Assembly (NCBI GenBank): GCA_035553515.1 | Contig: DATNDG010000073.1 | Span: 1-64,000, forward strand | Direction: 5' to 3' | From: DAHUYF01 sp035553515 | GTDB lineage: Bacteria; Pseudomonadota; Alphaproteobacteria; ATCC43930; CGMCC-115725 | DNA length: 64,000 nucleotides | Shown: positions 19,131 through 27,714 of the stretch, one piece after another | How positions within the stretch are numbered: position 1 is the stretch's first letter | Layout: each line of letters opens with the position of its first letter | Position numbers and translations under genes: made by a program | The notes under the pieces: generated by a model | What the model was told of the DNA's origin: nothing | The model's input: only the letters and a program-made list of their open reading frames with translations | Databases searched by the model: none

Positions 19131-20228
19131 GTGGAGATCAAAGCCGCCGTCTTCCGCAAGGTGCACGAGCCGCTCACCATCGAAGGCGTGGAGATCGACA
19201 AGCCCTGGGGGCGCGAGGTGCTGGTGCGCACCGTCGCCACCGGCGTCTGCCACAGCGATCTCCATGTCGTCGACGGGCTCGGCCGTTTTCCGCTCGATCG
19301 GCCCTTCGTGCTGGGCCATGAGGGCGCCGGCATCGTCGAGGCGGTCGGCGAGGACGTCACCAGCCTGCGCGTCGGCGACCACGTGGTCGCCTGCCTCTCG
19401 GGCTTCTGCGGCAACTGCGCGCAATGCCTGAGCGGCCATCCCAATCTCTGCACCGGCGGCATCGTCACCCGGCCCGACAGCGGCAAGCCGCGCCTTTCGC
19501 AGGGCGGCAAGCCCTTCCGCCAGTTCCTCGGCATTTCGAGCTATGGCGAGCGCATGCTGCTGCATGAGAACTCCGTGGTGCGCATCGATCCCGAGCTGCC
19601 GCTCGATCGCGCGGCGCTGGTCGGTTGCGGCGTGCTCACCGGTGTCGGCGCGGCATTGCGCAGCGCCGGGCTCGAGCCCGGACAGAATGTGGCGGTGTTC
19701 GGCTGCGGCGGCGTCGGCCTCTCGATCATCCAGGGCGCGCGCATCGGCGGCGCGCGGCAGATCATCGCCGTCGATGTCTTCCCCGCGAAGCTCGATATGG
19801 CGAAGCGCGTCGGCGCGACGCATACCGTGGACGCCTCGCAGGACGATCCCGTCAAGGCGGTGCGCGCGCTTACCGGCGGCGCCGGCGTCGATCACGCCTT
19901 CGAGGCGGTGGGGATCGCCAAGCTGGTGCGGCAGGCGATCGAGAGCCTCGCCATCCGCGGCACCGCCACCATCGTCGGCGTGCTGCCGCCCGAGGCCACG
20001 ATCGAGTTTCCGTGGATGGCGATCCGGCCGGAATGCAAGGTGCAGACCTCGCGCATGGGATCGAACCGCTTCCGCACCGACATTCCGCTCTATCTCGACT
20101 TCTACCGGCAGGGCCGGCTGATGCTCGACGAGATGGTGACGAAGCGCGGCCCTATCGAGGACATCAACGAAGCCTTCCGCGCGATGAAGGCGGGCGAGGT
20201 CGCGAGAACGGTGCTGACCTTCGATTGA
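19131..20228 (+). CDS. Zinc-dependent alcohol dehydrogenase (class III-like)
   Basis: A 365-residue medium-chain zinc dehydrogenase. Catalytic ligands lie in TGVCHSDLHVVDG and GHEGAGIVEAVG; the structural-zinc loop is CGNCAQCLSGHPNLC (about residues 89-103). The Rossmann motif FGCGGVGLSIIQGARIGGARQIIAVD is complete. The loop following the structural zinc, GISSYGERMLLHENSVVRI, is like class I/III and AdhE2-type enzymes that act on long-chain or aromatic alcohols. The start is GTG with AGGGAGA upstream. It is flanked by two family A repeats. Confidence 0.93.
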   Translation: MEIKAAVFRKVHEPLTIEGVEIDKPWGREVLVRTVATGVCHSDLHVVDGLGRFPLDRPFVLGHEGAGIVEAVGEDVTSLRVGDHVVACLSGFCGNCAQCLSGHPNLCTGGIVTRPDSGKPRLSQGGKPFRQFLGISSYGERMLLHENSVVRIDPELPLDRAALVGCGVLTGVGAALRSAGLEPGQNVAVFGCGGVGLSIIQGARIGGARQIIAVDVFPAKLDMAKRVGATHTVDASQDDPVKAVRALTGGAGVDHAFEAVGIAKLVRQAIESLAIRGTATIVGVLPPEATIEFPWMAIRPECKVQTSRMGSNRFRTDIPLYLDFYRQGRLMLDEMVTKRGPIEDINEAFRAMKAGEVARTVLTFD

Positions 20229-20253
20229 GCGCGGGCGCTGCAAAGGCGCTTGT

Positions 20254-20348
20254 GCGTCCTTCGACAAGCTCAGGATGAGGAGCATCGGACATGGCCCTTG
20301 TCAGGGGCCACCAAGAACCGCCCTCATCCTGAGCTTGTCGAAGGACGC
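20254..20348. repeat. Palindromic intergenic element (family A), copy 2
   Basis: A perfect 27-bp inverted repeat (20254-20280 with 20322-20348) encloses 41 bp. It begins GCGTCCTTCGACAAGCTC and could fold as a long hairpin. It lies between convergent genes, where it may also stop transcription. Confidence 0.88.
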
Positions 20349-20389
20349 TTCACCGGAATGCAGCGGTTTCACCCGCATTGGCGCCTACG

Positions 20390-21547
20390 TCAGCTTGCGC
20401 CTGATTTCACCGCCTCGGTCAGGAATCGCTCGCTCGAGGCAATCAAGGGCGGCTCGTCCATCACGGAGCGGGAAGTCTGCTGCTTTTCCAGCACCCGCCG
20501 CAAGTTTCCGATCGCCTTGGTGATGTCTTCCTTGAACTTCGCTATTGCCTGATCGACGAAGGCTTTGTCCTTCGGCCTGGGCTTGGCGACGCGCATTTCG
20601 ATATGGGTTGCGCCATGCGCCAGCTCCTGAAAGGCATGAGTCAGCATGATCTTTGGCGCGCCCGGGATCGGCAGCAGGGCGTTCACGGTGAAATAGTCGG
20701 CGGGACGCCAATCGAGCACCTCTTCGACGATGGCGTCCTTGCCGTGCATGCAATGAATCTCGGTGCCAACTCCCCTGCGCTTGTTGCCCGAGTTATCGAT
20801 GATCGCTTCGGTGGGCCACCATTTCTGCCGCTGCCCGGGCACCGTGAAATGCTCCCACACGGTCTGTCGGGATGCGGCGACATCGAAATCCCACGCCAGA
20901 TAGGCGTCGGCCCGCGTTACCTCGACATGCGTGCGCTCGTTCTCTTTCTTCCACGTCTCCTCGAGGTCGCGCAGCCAGAGCTTGACGTCGCCGATGATCT
21001 CGATGGTTTCGCGATGCTCGACCAGTCCCTGCGCCACCGGGTCCACGCCCATGGTCTCGATGCACGCGTCGCTGTAGAGGGCATAGGCGCGGCCGCCAAG
21101 CTTGTCGGATACCGTGTTCTTGAGGAGCCTGTGGACGAGGATCACGTCGCGTCCGGCGAGCTCTTCGCGCCCGCCCATCTTCTGCTTCACCATCTCGCCG
21201 TGATGGACGACAAACTTGAAATCGAGATCGCTCATCGCGACACAGGCTTTGCACTCGCAGACCGATGCCTGCTTGACGTCGCGCAGCCGCCGACGGAACT
21301 TGAAATAGGCCGACTCGATCGCGTCCTGCAGGAGAGAGCCATCGACCTTCTCGGCCACCGCGTAGACGAAGGCGGCATCGCCCTCGAATTTGGCCAGCCG
21401 GAAGGGCGGTCTGAGGCCCTTGACCACCGTGTTCATGAAATCGGCGATGATGTCCTGCGCATGGTCGAGCTCGACCCCGGCGAGGAAGCGCGTATAGCCG
21501 GAGATATCGGCGATCGCGAAATAGGCCGATTCAGGTTTCGGAAGCAT
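20390..21547 (-). CDS. DUF2652 cyclase-like / SRPBCC fusion protein
   Basis: A 385-residue two-domain protein. The N-terminal half resembles class III nucleotide cyclases as found in DUF2652: AIADISGYTRFL with Asp14 and KFEGDAAFVYA with Asp57 match the two metal-binding aspartates. Arg140 is kept in GRDVILVHRLLK, but the usual Asn is Ile. A CECKAC cysteine cluster lies at 97-102. From about residue 210 a START/Bet v1-like SRPBCC lipid-binding domain follows (FDVAASRQTVWEHFTVPGQ, QKWWP). Catalytic activity is unproven. The ATG at 21547 has GGGGAG 7 nt upstream and is preferred over a TTG five codons earlier. Confidence 0.8.
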   Translation of the reverse strand: MLPKPESAYFAIADISGYTRFLAGVELDHAQDIIADFMNTVVKGLRPPFRLAKFEGDAAFVYAVAEKVDGSLLQDAIESAYFKFRRRLRDVKQASVCECKACVAMSDLDFKFVVHHGEMVKQKMGGREELAGRDVILVHRLLKNTVSDKLGGRAYALYSDACIETMGVDPVAQGLVEHRETIEIIGDVKLWLRDLEETWKKENERTHVEVTRADAYLAWDFDVAASRQTVWEHFTVPGQRQKWWPTEAIIDNSGNKRRGVGTEIHCMHGKDAIVEEVLDWRPADYFTVNALLPIPGAPKIMLTHAFQELAHGATHIEMRVAKPRPKDKAFVDQAIAKFKEDITKAIGNLRRVLEKQQTSRSVMDEPPLIASSERFLTEAVKSGAS

Positions 21548-21704
21548 CGGAATTCTCCCCAAGAAGCGGAACTTCCCGCCTCCTGACAGGCTTATGCCAC
21601 GTCACGTCGCGAAAGGCGCAGGGAATCTTGGGCTGAAACTTCCGAGTTTGGCAGCTACCTGCCGGCGTTTTCGGTGGTCCCCCTCAAGGGCGAGACAACG
21701 CGCG

Positions 21705-22391
21705 TCAGATCCTCACTCCGAACACCTCTTCGAGGCCCCGCCGGCCGGCGGGGGTGATGATGAGCGCCCGGCTGTCGCGCTGGCGCGCGACCCAGCGCAG
21801 ATCGAAGCAGCGCGACGCCAGCGCCGCGCCGACCGCGCCGCCGATATGCGGCCGCCGCTCGGTCCAGTCGAGGCAAGGCCGGCAATAGGCGCGGCGGCGC
21901 TGGCGCGCCGCGGCGAGGTCGAGGCCGAAGCCGGTGAGGAAGTCGATCCCCGCTTCGGTCACCTCCCCCGCTTCCTCGCCGAGCTCGAGATGCCCGCGCT
22001 CGGCCAGCGCATCGGCCAGCCCGACGCCGAGCAGCCCGGCGAAATGATCGTAGCAGGTGCGGGCGCGGCGCAGCTCCGCATCGACCTTGGAGGGCGGGCG
22101 ATAGCGCGCCGGCGCGGCCACCGCCACCTCCATGATGCCCTCGATCATGCGGCCGACCTGCGGCGTCGCCAGCCGGTAATAGCGGTGGCGTCCCTGCTTC
22201 TGCAGGCTCAGGAGGTGGCTCTGCGTGAGCTTCGACAGATGGCCGCTCGTCGTCTGCGGCGAGACGCCGGCGAAATAGGCGAGCTCGCTCGCGGTGAGCG
22301 CACGGCCGTCCAGCAGCGCGGTCAGGATGTTGGCGCGCGCGGGATCGCCGACCAACGCGGCGATCTCGGCCAGTCTCGGATCCTCTTTCAT
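21705..22391 (-). CDS. ArsR-family winged-helix regulator
   Basis: A 228-residue regulator. The N-terminal winged helix is typical of ArsR: IAALVGDPARANILTALLDGRALTASELAYFAGVSPQTTSGHLSKL. A long C-terminal region of about 130 residues contains CYDHFAGLLGVGLADALAERG and YCRPCLDWTERRPHIGGAVG, a pattern seen in a branch of these regulators and a likely ligand or metal-sensing part with cysteines. It diverges from an MFS drug-efflux-type gene across 136 bp and probably represses it. The start could be an upstream GTG at 22427. Confidence 0.88.
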   Translation of the reverse strand: MKEDPRLAEIAALVGDPARANILTALLDGRALTASELAYFAGVSPQTTSGHLSKLTQSHLLSLQKQGRHRYYRLATPQVGRMIEGIMEVAVAAPARYRPPSKVDAELRRARTCYDHFAGLLGVGLADALAERGHLELGEEAGEVTEAGIDFLTGFGLDLAAARQRRRAYCRPCLDWTERRPHIGGAVGAALASRCFDLRWVARQRDSRALIITPAGRRGLEEVFGVRI

Positions 22392-22527
22392 GGGAGGCAG
22401 TCTAACCGCCGCGGCCACCCGCTTCACCTGCTGATGCTACGGCCCCCGCCGAAGCGATCGAGGGCGACAGCTGCCGGGCCGCACCCCATCTGCCGCCGAC
22501 GGAAAACCTCGACCGGAGCCTGTCGCC

Positions 22528-23925
22528 ATGGCCCTTGCCGCCGCTCGACCGCAAGCCTCTGCCCTGCCGCGCCCGGCGGGCGTGAGCTTGTTCGTGCTCT
22601 GCCTCGGCGTGCTAGCCGCGCAGATCGACAGTTCCGTCGTCAACCTGGCGGTGAAGCGCATCGGCGCCGATCTCAAGGCCGGCGTCAGCGCGCTGCAATG
22701 GGTGCTCGATGCCTACAACCTAGTCTACGCCAGTCTGCTGCTCACCGCCGGCACGCTGGGCGATCTCTATGGCAGGCGCCGCATCTTCACCGCGGGCATG
22801 GCGCTTTTCGCACTCGGCACCGCGGTCTGCGGCCTGGCGCCCGGCATCGGCATCCTGATCACCGGCCGCGTCATCGCCGGCATCGGCGCCGCCGCCGTTT
22901 TGCCGAGCTCGCTCGCCATCCTCGCCGCCACATATCCCGAGGGTCCCGCTCGTTCGCACGCGCTCGGCATCTGGGCGAGCTGCAACGGATTGGCGCTGGC
23001 GATCGGGCCGACCATCGGCGGGCTGCTCGTCGATGGCGCCGGCTGGCGCAGCATCTTCCTGCTGATCCTGCCGGTAGCGGGGCTGGCACTCGCGCTGATG
23101 CGGCATGTCCCGGAATCATCCGCACCCCAAGGGCGACGCCTCGATCCCGCCGGACAGGCACTCGCCATTCTCGGCCTCGGCGCGCTCGCCTTCGCGGTGA
23201 TCGAAGGTTCGCGCCTCGGCTGGACGGCGACGCCGATCATCGTCGCCGCGGTGCTTGCCGTGCTTGGCCTCGGCACATTCCTGCTGCTGCAGCGCCGCGG
23301 CAAGGGCGCGCTGGTGCCGCTCAACCTTTTCCGCAGCCGGCCCTTCTCGGCCGCGCTCGCCGTCACCGCGCTCATGACCTTCGGCATGTATGGCATGCTG
23401 TTCCTGCTGCCGATCTATCTCCAGGGCGCGCGCGGCCATTCCGCCTTTGTCGCCGGACTCGAGCTGCTGCCGGCATCGCTCACCTTCGTCGTCGTCTCGA
23501 GCCTCTCCGGGCGTCTGGCGCAGCGCTTCGGCCAGCGCGCACTGACGACGTGCGGCATGGCGGCGATGGGGATCGGGCTCATCATGCTGGCGAGCCTTGG
23601 CCCGGCCACGCCGCTCGGCGTCATGGTGGCGGGGCTCTTCGTCATCGGCATCGGGCTCGGACTCAATACCGGCCCGGTGATGAGCGTCGCGGTCGGCAGC
23701 GTGCCGCATGAGCGGCAAGGCACCGCCGCCGGGCTCGTCAACACGGCGCGCATGGTGGGCGCGACCCTGGGCATCGCCGTTCTGGGCGCGCTCTTCGCCG
23801 CCAGCGCCGGCCAGGGCGCGTCGGGCGCGCCGGCAATCGCCGCCGGATTGCGCTTGGCGCTCGCGGTCGGCGGCGCGGGCGAGCTTCTGGGCGCGGTGAT
23901 CGCCTGGAATCTGATCCGAAGCTAA
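22528..23925 (+). CDS. MFS transporter, DHA2 (EmrB/QacA-like) family
   Basis: A 465-residue inner-membrane exporter with about 14 helices, the count for the DHA2 group. Motif A-like GDLYGRRRIFTAGM follows helix 2. The helix 1 motif VLAAQIDSSVVNLAVKRIGADL and the ALQWVLDAYNLVYA segment are diagnostic for the EmrB/QacA group. It probably exports toxic organic compounds using the proton gradient. CCGGAG lies 8-9 nt before the ATG. No adaptor (EmrA) gene is present. The divergent ArsR regulator is the likely repressor. Confidence 0.92.
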   Translation: MALAAARPQASALPRPAGVSLFVLCLGVLAAQIDSSVVNLAVKRIGADLKAGVSALQWVLDAYNLVYASLLLTAGTLGDLYGRRRIFTAGMALFALGTAVCGLAPGIGILITGRVIAGIGAAAVLPSSLAILAATYPEGPARSHALGIWASCNGLALAIGPTIGGLLVDGAGWRSIFLLILPVAGLALALMRHVPESSAPQGRRLDPAGQALAILGLGALAFAVIEGSRLGWTATPIIVAAVLAVLGLGTFLLLQRRGKGALVPLNLFRSRPFSAALAVTALMTFGMYGMLFLLPIYLQGARGHSAFVAGLELLPASLTFVVVSSLSGRLAQRFGQRALTTCGMAAMGIGLIMLASLGPATPLGVMVAGLFVIGIGLGLNTGPVMSVAVGSVPHERQGTAAGLVNTARMVGATLGIAVLGALFAASAGQGASGAPAIAAGLRLALAVGGAGELLGAVIAWNLIRS

Positions 23926-23984
23926 CCGAAAGACCTGAATACTAAAGTTCTTGCCTAACTGTCCGCCCCGTGATACTTAACCTC

Positions 23985-24341
23985 ATGCTTAACCAATCAC
24001 CCGAGCTCGACCGCCTGTTCCACGCGCTCGCCGACCCGGCACGCCGTGCCATGATCGAGCGGCTGAGCCGCGGTCCGGCGCCGGTGAGCGAGCTGGCGCG
24101 GCCGCTACCCATGTCGCTGCCGGCGGCGATGCAGCATCTCGGCGTGCTCGAGGCGGCGGGGCTCGTGCGCTCGGAGAAGACCGGCCGCGTGCGCGTCTGC
24201 GCCATCGAGCCGCACGCGCTGAGCCAGGCCGAGCAATGGATCAATGCCCGGCGCAGCGAGTGGGAGCAGCGGCTCGATCGCCTGGGCGAGTATCTCGAAA
24301 CGCTGAAGAAAGAGGGAGCGGCAGATGGCTCGGGAAAGTGA
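23985..24341 (+). CDS. ArsR-family regulator
   Basis: A 118-residue one-domain winged-helix repressor: LDRLFHALADPARRAMIERLSRGPAPVSELARPLPMSLPAAMQHLGVLEAAGLV. No metal-binding cysteine motif (CxC) is present, so metal sensing is unlikely. It has the form usually found in front of SRPBCC genes, and here the SRPBCC gene overlaps it by 17 bases. I chose the ATG at 23985; a GTG five codons upstream is possible. Confidence 0.92.
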   Translation: MLNQSPELDRLFHALADPARRAMIERLSRGPAPVSELARPLPMSLPAAMQHLGVLEAAGLVRSEKTGRVRVCAIEPHALSQAEQWINARRSEWEQRLDRLGEYLETLKKEGAADGSGK

Positions 24342-25290
24342 GAGGAAGACCGGCGCGGGCGTGCAACCGCCGCCGCTGAAGCTGTCGCGCGTTCTCCATG
24401 CGCCGCGCGAGACGGTGTTCCGGGCCTGGAGCTCGGCCGAGCATGTGAAGCGCTGGTTCTGCCCGGAAGGGTTCGCCATTCCCGAGGCGCGGGTCGAGCC
24501 GCAGGTCGGCGGCGCCTTCGAGGTCTGCATGCGCTCGCCGGCCGGCGAGGAGCATTGGATGCGCGGCCGCTTCGTCGAGATCGCGCCACCGAGCCGGCTG
24601 GTGATCGATGCGCTGGTCTCAGACAAGCGCGGCGCGCCGCTCTTCCGCGCCTATACCGAGGTCGAGTTTTCCGACGCGCTGGGCGGAACGCGGCTCGACG
24701 TGGTGCAGACCTATACCTTCGAGGACCCCGCGAGCGCGGGGCCGATGGTGGCGGGCGCGCCGGACGGCTGGCGCGGCACACTCGACAAGCTCGAGAAGGA
24801 GGTCGTGCGCATGCAAGGTGGCAAGGAGACCGGCATCCGCTCGGTCGTCCATGCAAGCTTCCAGCTGGAGCGAACCTATGACGCGCCGGTGGCGCTTCTC
24901 TGGCGGGCGCTGACCGATCCGGCGGCGAAGCAGAAATGGTTCGGCGGCTCGCCTGGCCGCTGGGAGTTGCTCGAGCGGCAGATGGATGTGCGCGCGGGCG
25001 GGCGCGAGCGGCTCAAGGGGCGCTGGGAAGGCGGCATCGTTTCCACCTTCGACGCCCTCTATCACGACGTGATCGCGAACGAGCGGCTGGTCTACAGCTA
25101 CGACATGTATCTCGACGACAAGAAGATCTCGGTCTCGCTCGCCACCATGCAGCTGAAAGCGCAGGGTGGAAAGACCGTGCTCAAAGTGACCGAGCAAGGC
25201 GCCTTCCTCGACGGCTATGACGACGCCGACTCGCGCGAGCGCGGCACCAGCCAGCTCCTCGATGCGCTGGGAGCGTCCCTGAAGAAATGA
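24325..25290 (+). CDS. Tandem SRPBCC (AHSA1-like) domain protein
   Basis: A 321-residue protein with two AHSA1-type SRPBCC domains. The first runs from about residue 18 (SRVLHAPRETVFRAWSSAEHVKRWFCPEGF) to 155. The second runs from about 178 (ERTYDAPVALLWRALTDPAAKQKWFGGSP) to the end. Such domains bind hydrophobic ligands, and the family is paired with ArsR regulators in many bacteria. Two domains in one chain suggest gene duplication with fusion. The ATG is preceded by GAGGGAG and lies inside the ArsR gene, so translation is coupled. Confidence 0.9.
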   Translation: MARESERKTGAGVQPPPLKLSRVLHAPRETVFRAWSSAEHVKRWFCPEGFAIPEARVEPQVGGAFEVCMRSPAGEEHWMRGRFVEIAPPSRLVIDALVSDKRGAPLFRAYTEVEFSDALGGTRLDVVQTYTFEDPASAGPMVAGAPDGWRGTLDKLEKEVVRMQGGKETGIRSVVHASFQLERTYDAPVALLWRALTDPAAKQKWFGGSPGRWELLERQMDVRAGGRERLKGRWEGGIVSTFDALYHDVIANERLVYSYDMYLDDKKISVSLATMQLKAQGGKTVLKVTEQGAFLDGYDDADSRERGTSQLLDALGASLKK

Positions 25291-25316
25291 GCTCCGGGCT
25301 GCGCCGGCAGCCGCGC

Positions 25317-25862
25317 TTACCAGGTGCGCACGCGGCCGGTATCGACGTGGACGAAGTCGGAATGCGGGTAGTAGCCGACGCCGCCGCGCCTGAGCGACAG
25401 CGCGGCGGCGCGCACGTAGCGCAGATGGCGTCCGGGGACGCGGATGTCGATCGCCTGGCCCTGCATGTGCAGGCTGTTCTGCGCCACGCCGTCGGTAAGG
25501 CTTGCCAGCATGGCGTTGGTCTCTGGCGAGCGATAGCCGGAGATGACCGCGAAGGGCTGGCGCGTACCGAGCCGCAGATGGAGCGCTGCGAGCAGGTCGA
25601 GCAGCGCCGGGTCCATGGGGTGGATCTGATCGGTGCGGAAGTCGCGCAGCAGCCAGTTGATGTGCTGGATCGCCTCGGGCACGTAGCGGCCGTCCTCCCA
25701 GTAGACGGTGCTGAGCCGCTCGCCGGTATGAAGGTTGTCGAAGGCGAGCGCCCGCGGCCGCTTCAGAAGCGGTGCCGCCTCGGCGGGAAGAGCCAGTCCG
25801 CTGAATAGCGCGGCGCCGGCGATCCCGAGGAATCGCCGCCGATCCACCCCCCCACCCGACAT
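25317..25862 (-). CDS. DUF882/YcbK-like peptidase M15 family protein, Tat-exported
   Basis: A 181-residue cell-wall protein. DRRRFLGIAGAALFSGLALP is a twin-arginine signal, so it is exported folded, probably with a metal bound. The core has the M15/YcbK elements: SGYRSPETNAML, SLHMQGQAIDIR with zinc ligands His and Asp, and YYPHSDFVHVDTGRVRTW with the last His ligand and catalytic region. It likely cuts or modifies peptidoglycan peptides. The ATG at 25862 places the twin arginines near the start; an upstream ATG at 25901 is less likely. An L,D-transpeptidase gene follows on the same strand. Confidence 0.9.
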   Translation of the reverse strand: MSGGGVDRRRFLGIAGAALFSGLALPAEAAPLLKRPRALAFDNLHTGERLSTVYWEDGRYVPEAIQHINWLLRDFRTDQIHPMDPALLDLLAALHLRLGTRQPFAVISGYRSPETNAMLASLTDGVAQNSLHMQGQAIDIRVPGRHLRYVRAAALSLRRGGVGYYPHSDFVHVDTGRVRTW

Positions 25863-25984
25863 CAACACCCCCGCAACAGGCGCTTCCGCATCGCGTCCCA
25901 CCCGATGGCTAATAGAACACCGTATGGTTAACGACGCAACCCAGGATGTCGCCCAAAAACGTTACGGAAGTGTTACGACGCGGT

Positions 25985-27592
25985 TTACTTCGCGGCGGTT
26001 TTGGTCGGGTGCGGGGGCGAAGGCAGGATGTGCGGGACCAGCAGGGGAGCCGGCGGGACAATGCCGAGGCGCTCCTCGGCATCGCGGACCTGGACCGCCG
26101 CGGCGAGCCGGTCGTCGCGGCCATAGACATCGTCGCGGAACTCGACGGAGCCGTCGGTGTCGACGAAGGCCGTCCAGTAGAGCAGATAGACCGGGATGCC
26201 ATGCGCCAGCGGCACGCGGCGCGTGTCGCCCTCGGCGATGGCGCCATCAATATCCTGCAGCGTCCAGGTGGTCTTGCCGTCGCTCAGCACATAGACCGCG
26301 AGGTCGCGCGGGTCCTCGAGCCGGACGCAGCCATGGGAGAGATCGCGCAGCACCCGGCCGAACAGCGGGTGGCTCGGCGTGTCGTGCAGGTAGACGTCGT
26401 AGATGTTCGGCACCTCGAATTTGATGCGGCCCAGCGCATTGTCCGGCCCCGGAAGCTGCTGCAGCGCCGAGCGACCGGGCGCGCCGACATAGACGTAGTG
26501 ATTGCGCGCCAGATAATGCGGGTCGCGCTTGGCCTTGGGCAGGATCTCCTTGCGCGCAATCGAATCCGGAATCCGCCAGGGCGGATTGAACAGCACCGCG
26601 CTCATCCAGGCGCGCAGCACCGGGGTCGGGTGATCAGCGGCGCCGACGATGGCGCGCATGGTGAGGCCGGGCTCGTCATGGGCAATGACGGTGAGCCAGG
26701 CAGCCGGCACATTCACCTCGATGCGGCTGCCGGGCCAGCGATGCGGCGTCTCGCGCCAGCGCTCGAGATTGTCGCGGATCTGCTCGATGCGCGCCGAGAC
26801 CGACACGTTGAGCGCCACATAGGTCGCATGCCAGACCCTGCCATCGACGGCGATGCCGTGCTGCGCCTGGAAGCGCCGCACCGCGGCGTCGAGCGCGTCG
26901 TCGAAATCGGCGCCGGCGGCGGCATCGGCGGAAAGATATCCCTCGGCCGCCAGGCGGCGGCGCAGCCGCTCGACCGCCGGACCGCTGTCGCCGAGCTGGA
27001 GCTTGCCGGTCTCGGGAAGCCGCTTCCAGCCGCCGGCCGCGGCCATCGCGCGGTACTGCGCGAGCGCCTCGACGAGGCCCTGATAGCCGGCCTCGGGAGG
27101 CGCGAGACGCGCGAGCACCCGCGCCGGATCGCCCTGCGCCGCGGCATCGAGCGCCGCGGCCGGATCGAAGAGCGGTACCGGCAGCGACCAGTCGGTCTCG
27201 AGCGTGGCCGAGTTGACGAGACCATGCGCCAGCACGCCGGCATAGCGCAGGAAGGTATCGGTCAGCAGCAGCTCGCGCTGATCGGGGGGTGCCTTCGGCA
27301 CGGCGAACATGGCAGGGTCGATACCCTGGAGGGCCGCGCCGGCGATCGCCTCTTGCAGCGCCGCCTGTCGCCCGGCATCCCAGATCGGTTCATCCTGCCG
27401 CGCAGTATAGAGCTGCTCCAGCAATCCCCGGTCGAGCGTCCGCCCGGCAACCTGCAATTCGCCCTCGCCGTCGAGCAGCGACTTGATTCCCGCGGCGGTG
27501 GCCGGTTCCGGCGCCGCCGCGCGCACAACCGGCAGCCCGGCGGCCAGGAGAAGCGCCGCCAGCAAGGGAGGGGCAAGGACAGTGCGAAGCAT
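25985..27592 (-). CDS. L,D-transpeptidase, YcbB/LdtD type
   Basis: A 535-residue exported enzyme that makes 3-3 cross-links in peptidoglycan. It has an N-terminal signal peptide (TVLAPPLLAALLLAAGLP), a peptidoglycan-binding domain near residues 205-260 (GPAVERLRRRLAAEGYL... AVRRFQAQHGIAVDG), and a YkuD catalytic domain with SHGCVRLEDP containing the active-site Cys. A long scaffold segment before the binding domain is normal for this large class. The start at 27592 is where the signal peptide begins, although no clear ribosome site precedes it. The DUF882 gene on the same strand is a likely partner. Confidence 0.94.
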   Translation of the reverse strand: MLRTVLAPPLLAALLLAAGLPVVRAAAPEPATAAGIKSLLDGEGELQVAGRTLDRGLLEQLYTARQDEPIWDAGRQAALQEAIAGAALQGIDPAMFAVPKAPPDQRELLLTDTFLRYAGVLAHGLVNSATLETDWSLPVPLFDPAAALDAAAQGDPARVLARLAPPEAGYQGLVEALAQYRAMAAAGGWKRLPETGKLQLGDSGPAVERLRRRLAAEGYLSADAAAGADFDDALDAAVRRFQAQHGIAVDGRVWHATYVALNVSVSARIEQIRDNLERWRETPHRWPGSRIEVNVPAAWLTVIAHDEPGLTMRAIVGAADHPTPVLRAWMSAVLFNPPWRIPDSIARKEILPKAKRDPHYLARNHYVYVGAPGRSALQQLPGPDNALGRIKFEVPNIYDVYLHDTPSHPLFGRVLRDLSHGCVRLEDPRDLAVYVLSDGKTTWTLQDIDGAIAEGDTRRVPLAHGIPVYLLYWTAFVDTDGSVEFRDDVYGRDDRLAAAVQVRDAEERLGIVPPAPLLVPHILPSPPHPTKTAAK

Positions 27593-27714
27593 GTGTGCAG
27601 CGCAGTATACAACCTTTGCCCCAAATATGCTCCGGTTCCGATTAACGACTGGTTCACGACCGCCTGATCCGGTGATCACAACCGGCGTCAAGCGGTCGCA
27701 GCCGGCCCCGGCGC

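Noticed and set aside
25946..27667. Plus-strand open frame of 573 codons
   Set aside because: Shadow opposite the L,D-transpeptidase gene.
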